Origin: Ensifer adhaerens | GTDB lineage: Bacteria; Pseudomonadota; Alphaproteobacteria; Rhizobiales; Rhizobiaceae | Assembly: GCF_020035535.1 (NCBI RefSeq) | Contig: NZ_CP083350.1 | Location: 2,056,501 to 2,120,500 of the forward strand | Direction: 5' to 3' | DNA length: 64,000 nt | Made by a program: the position numbers and the translations under genes | The notes under the pieces: model-generated | The model's input: only the letters and a program-made list of their open reading frames with translations | Databases searched by the model: none | What the model was told of the DNA's origin: nothing | Shown here: positions 24,407 through 32,989 of the stretch, one piece after another | Numbering within the stretch: position 1 is the stretch's first letter | Layout: each line of letters starts with the position of its first letter

Positions 24407-25750
24407 ATGAGCGTCAATCTTCACGCGGGCGGAACGGCTTCCGCGCCTGGCGACCTGGATGCGACCTACAAGAAAGTCTTCTGGCGACTGATACCCATAC
24501 TGATGGTCCTCTGGGTCCTGGCATGGATCGATCGCGTCAATGTCAGCTTTGCCAAGCTGCAGATGATGGAAGAGCTACAGTTCAGCGACGCAGTCTACGG
24601 CCTCGGCGCAGGCATCTTTTATATCGGTTACCTGGTCTTCGAAGTTCCGAGCAATCTGCTCCTGCAGAAGATCGGGGCCCGCAAAACCATTGCCCGCATC
24701 GCAATAGGCTGGGGGGTGATCTGCATGCTGATGGCGCATGCCACGACCCCGGCGCTGTTCTATACGCTGCGATTTCTGCTTGGCGCCTTCGAAGCGGGCT
24801 TCTTTCCGGGCGTGATCATGTATCTCACGCTCTGGTTTCCGACTGAACGTCGCGCCAAGGTCTTTGGAATCTTCATGTCCTCGGTAGCGTTTTCCGGAGT
24901 GATCGGCGGGCCGATTGCAGGATCGATCATGACCCATCTGCATGGATATTGGGGGACGTCCGGCTGGCAGTGGCTTTTCCTACTTGAAGGTTTGCCGACG
25001 GTACTTATCGGCCTTTTCGTCCTGAAATATCTCACCGACAAGGTGGAAGACGCTCACTGGCTCACGTCCCAACAAAGAACTGAACTGCGCGCCGATCTCG
25101 ACCGCGACAGCAAGGAGTTGGGCGAACGCCAGCATTCGTTGTCGCTAGTCCTTCGCGACCGGCGCCTGTGGATATTCACCGCGGTCTACTTCCTTGTCAT
25201 CGTCATGAATGCGACGGCCGCCTTCTGGGGCCCGACGATCGTTCGTGAAACAGGATTCGACAATATCGCGACCATCGGCTGGATCATTTCCGGTGTATCG
25301 CTTTGCGGCTCGGCGGCAATGATCTTCAACGGTCTGATGGCCGACCGGACTCAGCGGCCGCTCGCCCAGTGCGTGGGTTCGATTGTAGTCGGAGGCCTCG
25401 CTTTTGTCGCCCTTTCCATGCCGATCTACAACAATGCCCCGTTGACGATCGCAGCCTTCGCGCTTGCTCTGGCCGGTGCTTATGGCGCGATCCCGGTATT
25501 CTGGCAGATGCCGAACAAACTCTTTGCAGGCACGGCTGCCGCAGCAGGCATCGCTATCATCAACTCCTTCGGCAACCTGGGAGGATTCCTTGCTCCGTAC
25601 GGCCTCGGGCTCTTAAAAACCCAGACCGGAAGCGTTGCCTCAGGTCTCCTGACGGTGGGCGTTCTCGGCTTGTCGGCCGCGCTTGTCCTGGTTCTTGTCG
25701 TCCAACGCTTCATGAATATGGAAGCGCGGACCAAGCCCCTGAAGGCATAG
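24407..25750 (+). CDS. MFS transporter, ACS family
   Basis: 447 residues with the 12-helix pattern. The opening VFWRLIPILMVLWVLAWIDR, the family element RFLLGAFEAGFFPGVIMYLT in helix 4 and a cytoplasmic loop near residues 205-245 are visible. The family imports small organic anions with protons. It is divergent from the CapA-like/asparaginase/aspartase/M20 operon and followed by a GntR regulator, so it probably imports the substrate of that pathway, for example an N-acylated or conjugated asparagine. Confidence 0.88.
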   Translation: MSVNLHAGGTASAPGDLDATYKKVFWRLIPILMVLWVLAWIDRVNVSFAKLQMMEELQFSDAVYGLGAGIFYIGYLVFEVPSNLLLQKIGARKTIARIAIGWGVICMLMAHATTPALFYTLRFLLGAFEAGFFPGVIMYLTLWFPTERRAKVFGIFMSSVAFSGVIGGPIAGSIMTHLHGYWGTSGWQWLFLLEGLPTVLIGLFVLKYLTDKVEDAHWLTSQQRTELRADLDRDSKELGERQHSLSLVLRDRRLWIFTAVYFLVIVMNATAAFWGPTIVRETGFDNIATIGWIISGVSLCGSAAMIFNGLMADRTQRPLAQCVGSIVVGGLAFVALSMPIYNNAPLTIAAFALALAGAYGAIPVFWQMPNKLFAGTAAAAGIAIINSFGNLGGFLAPYGLGLLKTQTGSVASGLLTVGVLGLSAALVLVLVVQRFMNMEARTKPLKA

Positions 25751-25910
25751 GGAGTTCGATTAACTGAAACAGGGGCGCCGCCTGGTCCACAAGGCGTCGC
25801 CCGGCAGGCTTGACGTTGTTGTCATGGTCGGCCGTCGTGTGGCAAACGGGAATGGGTGCGCATCGCCAATCGGTTGTCACCTGCATAGCGATCCTCAGTA
25901 CGGAGCTCTT

Positions 25911-26606
25911 ATGAAAGATGATTCTGCGTCCATTCCCAGACAATCGCTCGGGGATCGCGTTTACAATGATTTGCGGACCGCCATAACGCTTGGTGAAATA
26001 CGCCAGGGGGTCGTGTTCAACGAGGCAGACCTGATCGCGCGCTACAAGGTCAGTTCGTCGCCGCTACGCGAAGCACTGACCCGCCTTCGACAGGATGGCC
26101 TCGTCAGGGTTATCGCCAGACGTGGCTATGCTGTTACCGAGCTCAGCCTCAAAGATTTTCATGAACTCGTACAAATGCGACTGATCATCGAAGGGGCGGC
26201 AGCGGAACTGGCTGCGCCACGCATTACGGACGAACAAATCGTCGAGTTGCAGCGTCTTTCAAACACCAATCTGGTTGTCGGGGACAAGGCCAGCTATCGG
26301 AACTTCATGCAGGCCAATCAGGACTTTCACGAAAAAATCGCCGAGATTGCAGACAACGGTCGCCTGCGGCGGGCCACCAGCCAGATTTTCGACGAAATCC
26401 AGCGGCTGCTTTTTGCCGATATTGGGCACGGAGACGGTGAAGAGCTTGAGCACGACCATGACGAGATCATCGAGGCATTGGCGTTGCGAGACGGCCGGAG
26501 AGCTCGCAGTGCCGTCATCCGTCACGTTAAACAGTCTCGCGACCGGGTGGTCGGTCGGATGATCCGTCAGCACAAGGATTTCGATGAGAGCGATATCTTT
26601 GGTTGA
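25911..26606 (+). CDS. GntR family regulator, FadR/FCD subgroup
   Basis: 231 residues from ATG 25911 (CGGAGC site); the longer frame to 25824 has no supported start. The winged HTH is at residues 12-75 (VYNDLRTAITLGEIRQG, then VSSSPLREALTRLRQDGLV). The C-terminal FCD helical domain carries the metal-ligand-type pattern (Asp in NFMQANQDFHEKI, later His in RSAVIRHVKQSRD). It lies 160 bp after the MFS gene and probably controls it and the divergent operon. Confidence 0.9.
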   Translation: MKDDSASIPRQSLGDRVYNDLRTAITLGEIRQGVVFNEADLIARYKVSSSPLREALTRLRQDGLVRVIARRGYAVTELSLKDFHELVQMRLIIEGAAAELAAPRITDEQIVELQRLSNTNLVVGDKASYRNFMQANQDFHEKIAEIADNGRLRRATSQIFDEIQRLLFADIGHGDGEELEHDHDEIIEALALRDGRRARSAVIRHVKQSRDRVVGRMIRQHKDFDESDIFG

Positions 26607-26673
26607 GGCTCGCTATCGGCGCCAAGCCGAGGTCGTTGCAAGGAGGCAGCATCAACCGGGTACGTGTGAGCGA

Positions 26674-26710
26674 CGGTTCTGCGTCTCTCGCATCAGCGTG
26701 AGCAGAACCG
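26674..26710. terminator. hairpin between convergent GntR and aldo/keto reductase genes
   Basis: CGGTTCTGC and GCAGAACCG form a perfect 9-bp stem with a 19-base loop between two convergent genes, suiting a bidirectional terminator. Confidence 0.5.
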
Positions 26711-26740
26711 CGCGGTCTCGTTCGCAGCCACTAAGATCGC

Positions 26741-27670
26741 CTAGGGAAGCACGTGCCCGGCCGCAGTAAATAGGCGATACCAGTCTTCACGCGACAATAT
26801 GACATCGGCTCCAGGCGCGATGTCGGCCAGGCGCTCCGGACTGGTCGTCCCAAGAACCACCTGAATGTTTGCGGGATGGCGGGCGATCCAGGCGTAGGCG
26901 ATCGCAGAAGCTGACACCCCGTACTTCCCTGCGAGTTCGTCCAGCACGCTGTTGAGCTCGGGGAAATTCGCCTCGTCACCGACGAAGACGCCGCCGAAGA
27001 AACCCTGCTGGAACGGCGACCAAGCTTGGAGGGTCATATGGTTGATCCGCGAATAGGCGACCACCTCGCCGTCGCGGTCGATCGATTGCTCGAGGCCCGC
27101 CATGTTGGCAGCAATTCCGAAGGCGATGGAAGGCGCATGGGCGATGCTGAGTTGGATCTGGTTGGCGACGAGCGGCTGACGCACCGCCGTTTTCAGGAGA
27201 TCGATCTGCCGCGGCGTATGGTTCGACACGCCGAAATGCCGGACCTTGCCGGATGCCTGAAGCTCGTCGAAGGCATCGGCCACTTCTTCGGGTTCCACCA
27301 GCGCGTCCGGGCGATGGAGCAACAACAGGTCGAGATAGTCAGTCTTCAGCGCCGCAAGTGACTGATCGACGGCCCTCAGGATGTGCTCCCTGGAGAAATC
27401 GAAGTAGCCGCGACGAATCCCGCATTTACTCTGAATTACGATCGTTTCGCGTTCGGCTTGCGATAGCTGCAGCGCTTCGCCGAAGCGTCGCTCGCAGGCA
27501 TGCAACTCGCCGCCATAGATATCGGCGTGGTCGAAGACGTTGATGCCGACATCCCTGGCCTTGCCGAAGAGCCGGCGAATGGCGTCATTGCTGAGGTCGG
27601 CGATCCGCATCATGCCGAGAATGGCGGATGACACGGGGAGATCGGTGGTACCAAGGCCGAATTTTTTCAT
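26741..27670 (-). CDS. aldo/keto reductase (YdhF-like)
   Basis: 309 residues from ATG 27670 (MKKFGLGTTDLPVSS); the frame also opens at 27688. It is a TIM-barrel oxidoreductase with catalytic-type residues Asp and Tyr in VFDHADIYGG, Lys in IQSKCGIR and His in LLLHRPD. The NADPH-binding end shows VLGTTSPERL near the C-terminus. The substrate is unknown. It stands alone, convergent with the GntR gene at 25911 and tail-to-head with the next island, so no pathway can be read from context. Confidence 0.87.
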   Translation of the reverse strand: MKKFGLGTTDLPVSSAILGMMRIADLSNDAIRRLFGKARDVGINVFDHADIYGGELHACERRFGEALQLSQAERETIVIQSKCGIRRGYFDFSREHILRAVDQSLAALKTDYLDLLLLHRPDALVEPEEVADAFDELQASGKVRHFGVSNHTPRQIDLLKTAVRQPLVANQIQLSIAHAPSIAFGIAANMAGLEQSIDRDGEVVAYSRINHMTLQAWSPFQQGFFGGVFVGDEANFPELNSVLDELAGKYGVSASAIAYAWIARHPANIQVVLGTTSPERLADIAPGADVILSREDWYRLFTAAGHVLP

Positions 27671-27830
27671 CGTTTTACGCTCGCACAATGGGTAATGGTT
27701 TCGAGGGGTTTTCGGGCGTGGCAGAAATTGCCGCGACAGCGAATCGTTGCATTGATTTATTTAACATCTCTCGGTTGTCGAAGAAATGCGATGAAGGTAG
27801 CGCCCCGATGCGATCCTGGCGCCTTCGTCT

Positions 27831-28457
27831 CTATTGAGCGGGTTGGCGGATATGCAGTTGCGTCAGCTCGATCAGCCTTGCAAGATCTTTGTCTTCCAGC
27901 GCTTGGACCATCTTGAAATGCTCTTCTGCTGAGCGTTCGATACGCGCCAGCGAGCGCCATTGAACAATTGGTGTGGTCGGCAGATTGCCGCGGTATTCAA
28001 GCGTAAGGTTCACGAGTTCTTTGTTGGAGCAGAGCTGCGTCAGATAGCTGTGGAACGCCCTGTTTGCGTTGAATTTTTCTAACGCGTCGCCTTCGCGCAC
28101 GAGCGCGGCGAAAACCTCCGCGAGCCGACGCAGTTCCTTGACGTCTTCCGAGGTGGCGTTGTTTACGGCATCCACCATGGTGGCGGTTTCCAGGATGATG
28201 CGGACCTCGATTAGTTCTTTGTGCCGGGCTTCATCGATCTTGGTGACATAGAAGCCGCGGTTGGGAATGTGCTGAATCACGCCCTTGATTGCCAGCTTCT
28301 CCAACGCGCGGCGAGCATCCGCGCGTGAGCAGCCATACCAGTTCTCCAGATCGTTTTGTTTAAGCCAACTGCCGTTGGTCAGAATTCCGGCGTTGATGTC
28401 ATTGAGAACGGCCGTGATGATCGCGTCCGTTCGTTCAGCAGAATTGTTGGTATTCAT
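27831..28457 (-). CDS. GntR family regulator of the nucleoside island (FCD subgroup)
   Basis: 208 residues from ATG 28457; upstream in-frame extension to 28541 lacks a site. The winged HTH lies at residues 8-70 (AVLNDINAGILTNGSWLKQ, GCSRADARRALEKLAIKGV). An FCD-type effector domain follows (LIEVRIILETATMVDAVNN, then NRAFHSYLTQLCSN). It is divergent from the hydrolase/ABC/deo operon. A tandem AAATT(G/A)GATCACAT site lies in between, pointing to local control. Confidence 0.87.
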   Translation of the reverse strand: MNTNNSAERTDAIITAVLNDINAGILTNGSWLKQNDLENWYGCSRADARRALEKLAIKGVIQHIPNRGFYVTKIDEARHKELIEVRIILETATMVDAVNNATSEDVKELRRLAEVFAALVREGDALEKFNANRAFHSYLTQLCSNKELVNLTLEYRGNLPTTPIVQWRSLARIERSAEEHFKMVQALEDKDLARLIELTQLHIRQPAQ

Positions 28458-28615
28458 AATTCTCGCGTCTTCTCGTGTGTCCCCGTTTTCCGCATCCTGG
28501 ATGGCACCCGCTTCTGGCGGAATCTGGCGCGAAAGCCTCAAAAAAAAAGGTCGTTTTCAGTCACGAAAAAGAACTTGACCCGCCGCGTCAAAAAAAGCAA
28601 CAAATATCCAATCAC

Positions 28616-28653
28616 AAATTGGATCACATTTTAAATCCAAAATTAGATCACAT
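28616..28653. promoter_or_regulatory. tandem candidate operator for the divergent GntR regulator
   Basis: AAATTGGATCACAT (28616-28629) and AAATTAGATCACAT (28640-28653) are 24 bp apart. An ATCCAATCACAAATTGGAT dyad covers the first. They lie just before the hydrolase start and about 160 bp from the regulator start. Confidence 0.55.
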
Positions 28654-28666
28654 CTGAGCGCAGAGT

Positions 28667-29500
28667 ATGATGATATCTCCAGTTCCTTTCGGTCCTTATG
28701 ATTTGGGAAACACCACGGTTTACAGCGCGCGATCGGACGCCCGCTTCTCCTACTGTTTGTTTGTCCCGAGTAACTTCAGCAGCCGATCGACGGCGGCGGA
28801 GTTGCTCGTTGCTGTGCATGGAACTCCACGCACGTTCATGGATTTCCGGGAGATGTTCGCCGACTTTGCGGAGCGGAACAACGTCATTGTGCTGAGTCCG
28901 CTCTTTCCCGTTGGAGTGAATGGCGACGGCAATGCGGACGGCTACAAATACATCGAGGAGCAGGGGCTGCGCTATGACGCGGTGCTGCTCGACATCGTGG
29001 GGGAAGTTTGCGCCCGCTACGGGCTGGCGAACAAGCGTTTCGCCCTGTTCGGCTTCTCGGGCGGAGCACAGTTTGCCAACCGTTTTCTGTTGCTTCGGCC
29101 GGATCATCTCTGGGCTGCGTCGATAGTTGCTCCGGGATCGGTGACACTCGTCGATGACGCGCGCGATTGGTGGGTTGGAACCCGCGATCTAGAGCAGCGC
29201 TTTGGTCGTACGCTTGACGCGGAAGCGCTCCGCGATGTCGCAGTGCAGCTCATTGTCGGCGATGCAGACCTCGACACACGCGAGATCACACATAAGGAAG
29301 GAGGGCGACACTGGATGCCCGAGGCAAACTCTGCAGGGCGCACGCGTCCCGAGCGCTTGGCCGCATTGCGTCAGTCGTTGGACGATGCCGGGGTGGAGAC
29401 CGAATTTCACTTGCTGACGGGTGTCGGGCACACGCCATTCCCGTCACTTGATATTGCACGAGAATTCTTCGTCCGGAGGCTTGGCAGATTGCGGCGTTGA
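28667..29500 (+). CDS. alpha/beta-hydrolase, esterase-like
   Basis: 277 residues. The nucleophile elbow is GFSGG (Ser near residue 130). An oxyanion-type string AVHGTPRTFMDF is at 49-60. The Asp is probably in VGDADLDT (near 200) and the His in GVGHTPFPS (near 262). It resembles poly(3-hydroxybutyrate) depolymerase and ferulate-esterase-like proteins. There is no signal peptide, so it is probably cytosolic. As first gene before a peptide-type ABC importer and nucleoside enzymes, it could deacylate or otherwise open a modified nucleoside. That is inference. Confidence 0.75.
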   Translation: MMISPVPFGPYDLGNTTVYSARSDARFSYCLFVPSNFSSRSTAAELLVAVHGTPRTFMDFREMFADFAERNNVIVLSPLFPVGVNGDGNADGYKYIEEQGLRYDAVLLDIVGEVCARYGLANKRFALFGFSGGAQFANRFLLLRPDHLWAASIVAPGSVTLVDDARDWWVGTRDLEQRFGRTLDAEALRDVAVQLIVGDADLDTREITHKEGGRHWMPEANSAGRTRPERLAALRQSLDDAGVETEFHLLTGVGHTPFPSLDIAREFFVRRLGRLRR

Positions 29501-29552
29501 TGCCTCCAGCGGACTGCTGATACCCAATACAATTTAGAAAGAGGGAACTTCG

Positions 29553-31109
29553 ATGAAATACCAAACGCCCGCTGCGTTGGCGCTCGCGCTTACCGCCGTC
29601 GCATCCATCGCTTTTGCGCAGCCTGAGACCAAGCTAAAAGTGGCGCTGACGGCGGATATCCGTAGCAGTAACCCCGGAGTGAACCGCGACGACAACACCG
29701 ACAGCGTAATGCTCAACGTCGTCGAGGGACTTGTCGGCTACGATGACGGCGGCGACGTCAGGCCACTTTTGGCCAGGGAAGTCACCCAGTCGGATGACGG
29801 CCTGACTTACACCTTCGCGTTGCGCGATGGCTTGACGTTTCACAATGGCAGCACTTTGACCGCTGACGATGTCCTCTGGAGCTGGAAGCGCTACATGGAC
29901 CCGAAGACGGAATGGCGTTGCCTTGCCGAATTCGACGGGCGCAATGGTCTGCAGGTTGTTTCAGTTGCAGCGCCCAATCCGAAGACTTTCGTAATGAAGA
30001 TCAATCATCCGAGTGCATTGTTTCTGAACACTCTCGCGCGCACCGATTGCGGCATGACCGGTATCGTCCACAAGGACTCGCTCAAGGCCGACGGAAGCTG
30101 GGACAAGCCGATCGGTACAGGTCCATACGAATTCACCGATTGGAAGAGAGGGAGGAGCGTTACGCTTACGCGCTTCAAAGAGTACAAGTCCCCGGAAGGG
30201 GCGGCCGCTGATGGCTATGTGGGAAAGAAGGATCCCCATGTCGACTTGGTCGAACTCGAGGTCATTCCAGACCCTGCTACCATCAAGTTGGCCGTAGCGT
30301 CGCATTCGATCGACGTGGCTCAAATAACGTCGACGGACGTGTCCGAGCTGAAGAGCGATCCAAATATCGTGACGTTGACATCACCGGATTCCTCCAAGCA
30401 CGCCATATTGTTCCGCACCGAGGACCCTGTCGTGGGTGACGTCAAATTTCGTCAAGCCGTCGCCGCTGCCCTTGACTACAATCAGTTGGTAGATGTCGCG
30501 AGCGACGGACTTTCCACCCCGAACAACTCTGCGGTGTTTCCTGGCTCGGTGTATTTCGACGGAGTTCAGAAAAGCGGTCTTGATGCCAATCTGGATAACG
30601 CGCGAAAACTGCTTTCCGAAAGTAGTTATCAGGGACAGCCCATCAAGATTATCGCCAATAAGCGTTCGCCGATGCCTAGTTTTCAGGTAGCACTGGTGAC
30701 CCAGGCCATGCTGCAGGCGATCGGCGTAAATGTTGAGATAGAAGTGCTGGAGTGGGCAACGCAGCTCGACCGCTACAACAGTGGCAACTACCAGATGATG
30801 TCATTTTCTTACTCCGCCCGCCTCGATCCGGCGCTGAGCTATGAGCAATTTACCGGTGACAAGGGCAAACAGCCCCGCAAGGTCTGGGACAATCCCAAAG
30901 CTCTGGAGCTGTTGGAACAATCCCGTGCCGTCTCCGACGCAGCGGCCCGGCGGGCTCTATTCGATGATCTGCACACAACGATGCTCAGCGATGTGCCGCT
31001 CATCATACTCTACAACGGGTTGACCGTCTGGGCGCATGCGAAGGACGTTCAGGGTTTCACGCCGTGGGAGGGCAAAATGCGCCTCTGGAACGTCGAGCTG
31101 GCTCAATAA
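29553..31109 (+). CDS. ABC transporter substrate-binding protein, family 5 (peptide/nickel type)
   Basis: 518 residues with a cleavable signal peptide (cleavage probably after AFA at residue 22). It has the family 5 landmarks: LARE (residue 73), LRDGLTFHNGSTLTADDVLWSW (near 92-113), GTGPYEF (near 189) and FRQAVAAALDYNQLV (near 303). It delivers solute to the two permeases and ATPase that follow. Family 5 proteins usually bind peptides or sugars. The adjacent cytidine deaminase, deoC, deoA and deoB argue for a nucleoside ligand. Confidence 0.9.
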   Translation: MKYQTPAALALALTAVASIAFAQPETKLKVALTADIRSSNPGVNRDDNTDSVMLNVVEGLVGYDDGGDVRPLLAREVTQSDDGLTYTFALRDGLTFHNGSTLTADDVLWSWKRYMDPKTEWRCLAEFDGRNGLQVVSVAAPNPKTFVMKINHPSALFLNTLARTDCGMTGIVHKDSLKADGSWDKPIGTGPYEFTDWKRGRSVTLTRFKEYKSPEGAAADGYVGKKDPHVDLVELEVIPDPATIKLAVASHSIDVAQITSTDVSELKSDPNIVTLTSPDSSKHAILFRTEDPVVGDVKFRQAVAAALDYNQLVDVASDGLSTPNNSAVFPGSVYFDGVQKSGLDANLDNARKLLSESSYQGQPIKIIANKRSPMPSFQVALVTQAMLQAIGVNVEIEVLEWATQLDRYNSGNYQMMSFSYSARLDPALSYEQFTGDKGKQPRKVWDNPKALELLEQSRAVSDAAARRALFDDLHTTMLSDVPLIILYNGLTVWAHAKDVQGFTPWEGKMRLWNVELAQ

Positions 31110-31161
31110 TTCCTATGAAAACATGGTGATGCGACGGCAGTTCTGTCTGACCACCTGTAGA

Positions 31162-31190
31162 GTGAACCGTTGCCGTCGACAGCGGTTCAC
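31162..31190 (+). terminator. intercistronic hairpin after the binding-protein gene
   Basis: GTGAACCG and CGGTTCAC pair over 8 bp, with two further TG/CA pairs inside, between the binding-protein and first permease genes. Such hairpins often keep binding-protein message more abundant than the membrane subunits. Confidence 0.5.
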
Positions 31191-31231
31191 CGATGGGCCG
31201 CGCGCATCCACAGCCAATCTGGAAGTTCAAT

Positions 31232-32176
31232 ATGCTTCGATTCATCGTCCGAAGGCTGTTGCTGGCGCTACCAACAATGCTCATCAGCGCGGCCGCGGTA
31301 TTCTTTTTGATCCGCCTGATACCCGGTGATCCCGCGTCGTTGATGCTGGGCGACCAGGTCGATGCGTCTAGTCTCGCGGACTTGCGCCAACGCATGGGCC
31401 TTGATCGCGCTTTGCCGACACAGTTCGTGTTGTGGGTGGTCCAGTTACTGCAAGGCGATTTCGGGATGTCAATCCGAACCGACGAGCCAGTGCTTCGCCT
31501 GGTCTTCGATCGATTTATCGTCAGCGCCGGGATTGTTTTCGTTGCCGTCGCCGTGGCTAGTTTAATCGCCGTCCCAGCGGGCATGCTGGCAGCATGGAAG
31601 CAGGACAGCAAACTGGATATAGGCCTCGTCGGCGCAGCAACTGTGCTCCTGTCCATCCCCAGTTTCTGGCTCGGACTGATGCTGCTTTACGTGTTCGGCT
31701 ACAAGTTTGGTTGGTTGCCGGTCGTTGGTTACGTATCATTCTCCGAGGACGCGGGAATGGCGGCGCTTTACCTTATCCTGCCTATTGCTACGTTGGTGTT
31801 GCATGAGGTGGGCATACTAGTCCGCATGGCGCGAGCCAGCACCCTGGAGGTGCTGCGGTTGGACTACATCACCCATGCGCGTGCCAAGGGCCTTTCTGAA
31901 ACTGCTGTGCTCTGCCGTCACGCCTTTCGCAACGCCTTCGGACCGACCTGGACATTGATCGGATTGGTGCTCGGCAATTTGCTTGGCGGCATCGCAGTGG
32001 TCGAGACAGTGTTCACCATACCTGGGCTGGGTCGTCTCCTCGTCGACTCGATCTTCGGCCGCGACTACCCGGTTATCCAAGGCTGCCTGCTGTTCATCGT
32101 GTTTGTCTACGTCATGGTCAACCTCGTCGTTGATCTGCTCTACCCATTGTTCGATCCGCGGGTGACTGAGGAATGA
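31232..32176 (+). CDS. ABC transporter permease, DppB/OppB type
   Basis: 314 residues from ATG 31232 (MLRFIVRRLLLALPTMLISA), chosen over 31193 because family members begin this way and a GGAAG site precedes it. It is a multi-spanning membrane protein with the N-terminal IRLIPGDPASLMLGDQ element. The EAA-type coupling loop is near ITHARAKGLSETAVLCRHAFRNA. Its stop overlaps the next permease (ATGA). Confidence 0.9.
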   Translation: MLRFIVRRLLLALPTMLISAAAVFFLIRLIPGDPASLMLGDQVDASSLADLRQRMGLDRALPTQFVLWVVQLLQGDFGMSIRTDEPVLRLVFDRFIVSAGIVFVAVAVASLIAVPAGMLAAWKQDSKLDIGLVGAATVLLSIPSFWLGLMLLYVFGYKFGWLPVVGYVSFSEDAGMAALYLILPIATLVLHEVGILVRMARASTLEVLRLDYITHARAKGLSETAVLCRHAFRNAFGPTWTLIGLVLGNLLGGIAVVETVFTIPGLGRLLVDSIFGRDYPVIQGCLLFIVFVYVMVNLVVDLLYPLFDPRVTEE

Positions 32177-32988
32177 TACGCCTGAAACCAAACGCCGCCC
32201 TTGGCGGTGCCATCATCATTTTCATGCTTTGCGCTGGCTTGGTCAGCTTGTTCTGGACGCCCTTCGACCCGCTGGCGATTGACTATGCTAAGCGCCTGGC
32301 TGCGCCGTCGGCGCAACACTTGCTCGGTACGGACGAATTTGGCCGAGACGTGATGAGCCGGCTGATGACCGCCGCCTCCACAAGCATGCGCATCAGTCTG
32401 ATTACCTTAATTGTCGCTGTTTGCCTGGGAACCGCAATCGGCGTGATTGCCGGGTATGCACGGGGCTGGACAGACCGCATTTTGATGGCGTTCAACGACG
32501 CGCTGCTGGCGTTCCCGGGTATTTTGCTTGCGCTAGGGTTCCTCAACATCACCGGAGCGAACGAGTATGGCATCGTGATCGCCCTGGGGTTCGCCTATAC
32601 TCCGTCGATTGCCCGCATCGTAAGAGGTACCGTTCTTTCGCTGCGCGAGATGGATTACGTCGCGGCAGCTCGGATAATTGGCAACAGCAATATCTACATC
32701 GTTGCCCGGCACATCTTACCCAACTGCATGGCGCCTCTCATAGTGCTGGCGACGTCGATGTTCGGTTGGGCTCTCCTGGCCGAGAGCGCGTTGAGCTTTC
32801 TCGGTCTCGGTGTCCCACCGCCGCAACCGACTTGGGGCAATATGCTCGCAGCCAGTCGCCCCTTTATGTCGAATGCCGCGTGGCTGGTCTTGTTCCCCGG
32901 ATTGTGCATTTCGCTGACACTACTTGGAATCAATCTCCTGGGCGATGCCCTTCGTAGCTGGCTCGATCCCCGTATGCGAGGCGTTTGA
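32173..32988 (+). CDS. ABC transporter permease, DppC/OppC type
   Basis: 271 residues, starting in the ATGA overlap with the previous gene. It has the LLGTDEFGRDVMSRLMTAAS motif (near residue 50) typical of DppC proteins and the coupling loop YVAAARIIGNSNIYIVARHI. About six membrane helices are expected. It pairs with the DppB-type permease. Confidence 0.9.
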   Translation: MIRLKPNAALGGAIIIFMLCAGLVSLFWTPFDPLAIDYAKRLAAPSAQHLLGTDEFGRDVMSRLMTAASTSMRISLITLIVAVCLGTAIGVIAGYARGWTDRILMAFNDALLAFPGILLALGFLNITGANEYGIVIALGFAYTPSIARIVRGTVLSLREMDYVAAARIIGNSNIYIVARHILPNCMAPLIVLATSMFGWALLAESALSFLGLGVPPPQPTWGNMLAASRPFMSNAAWLVLFPGLCISLTLLGINLLGDALRSWLDPRMRGV

Positions 32989-32989
32989 A

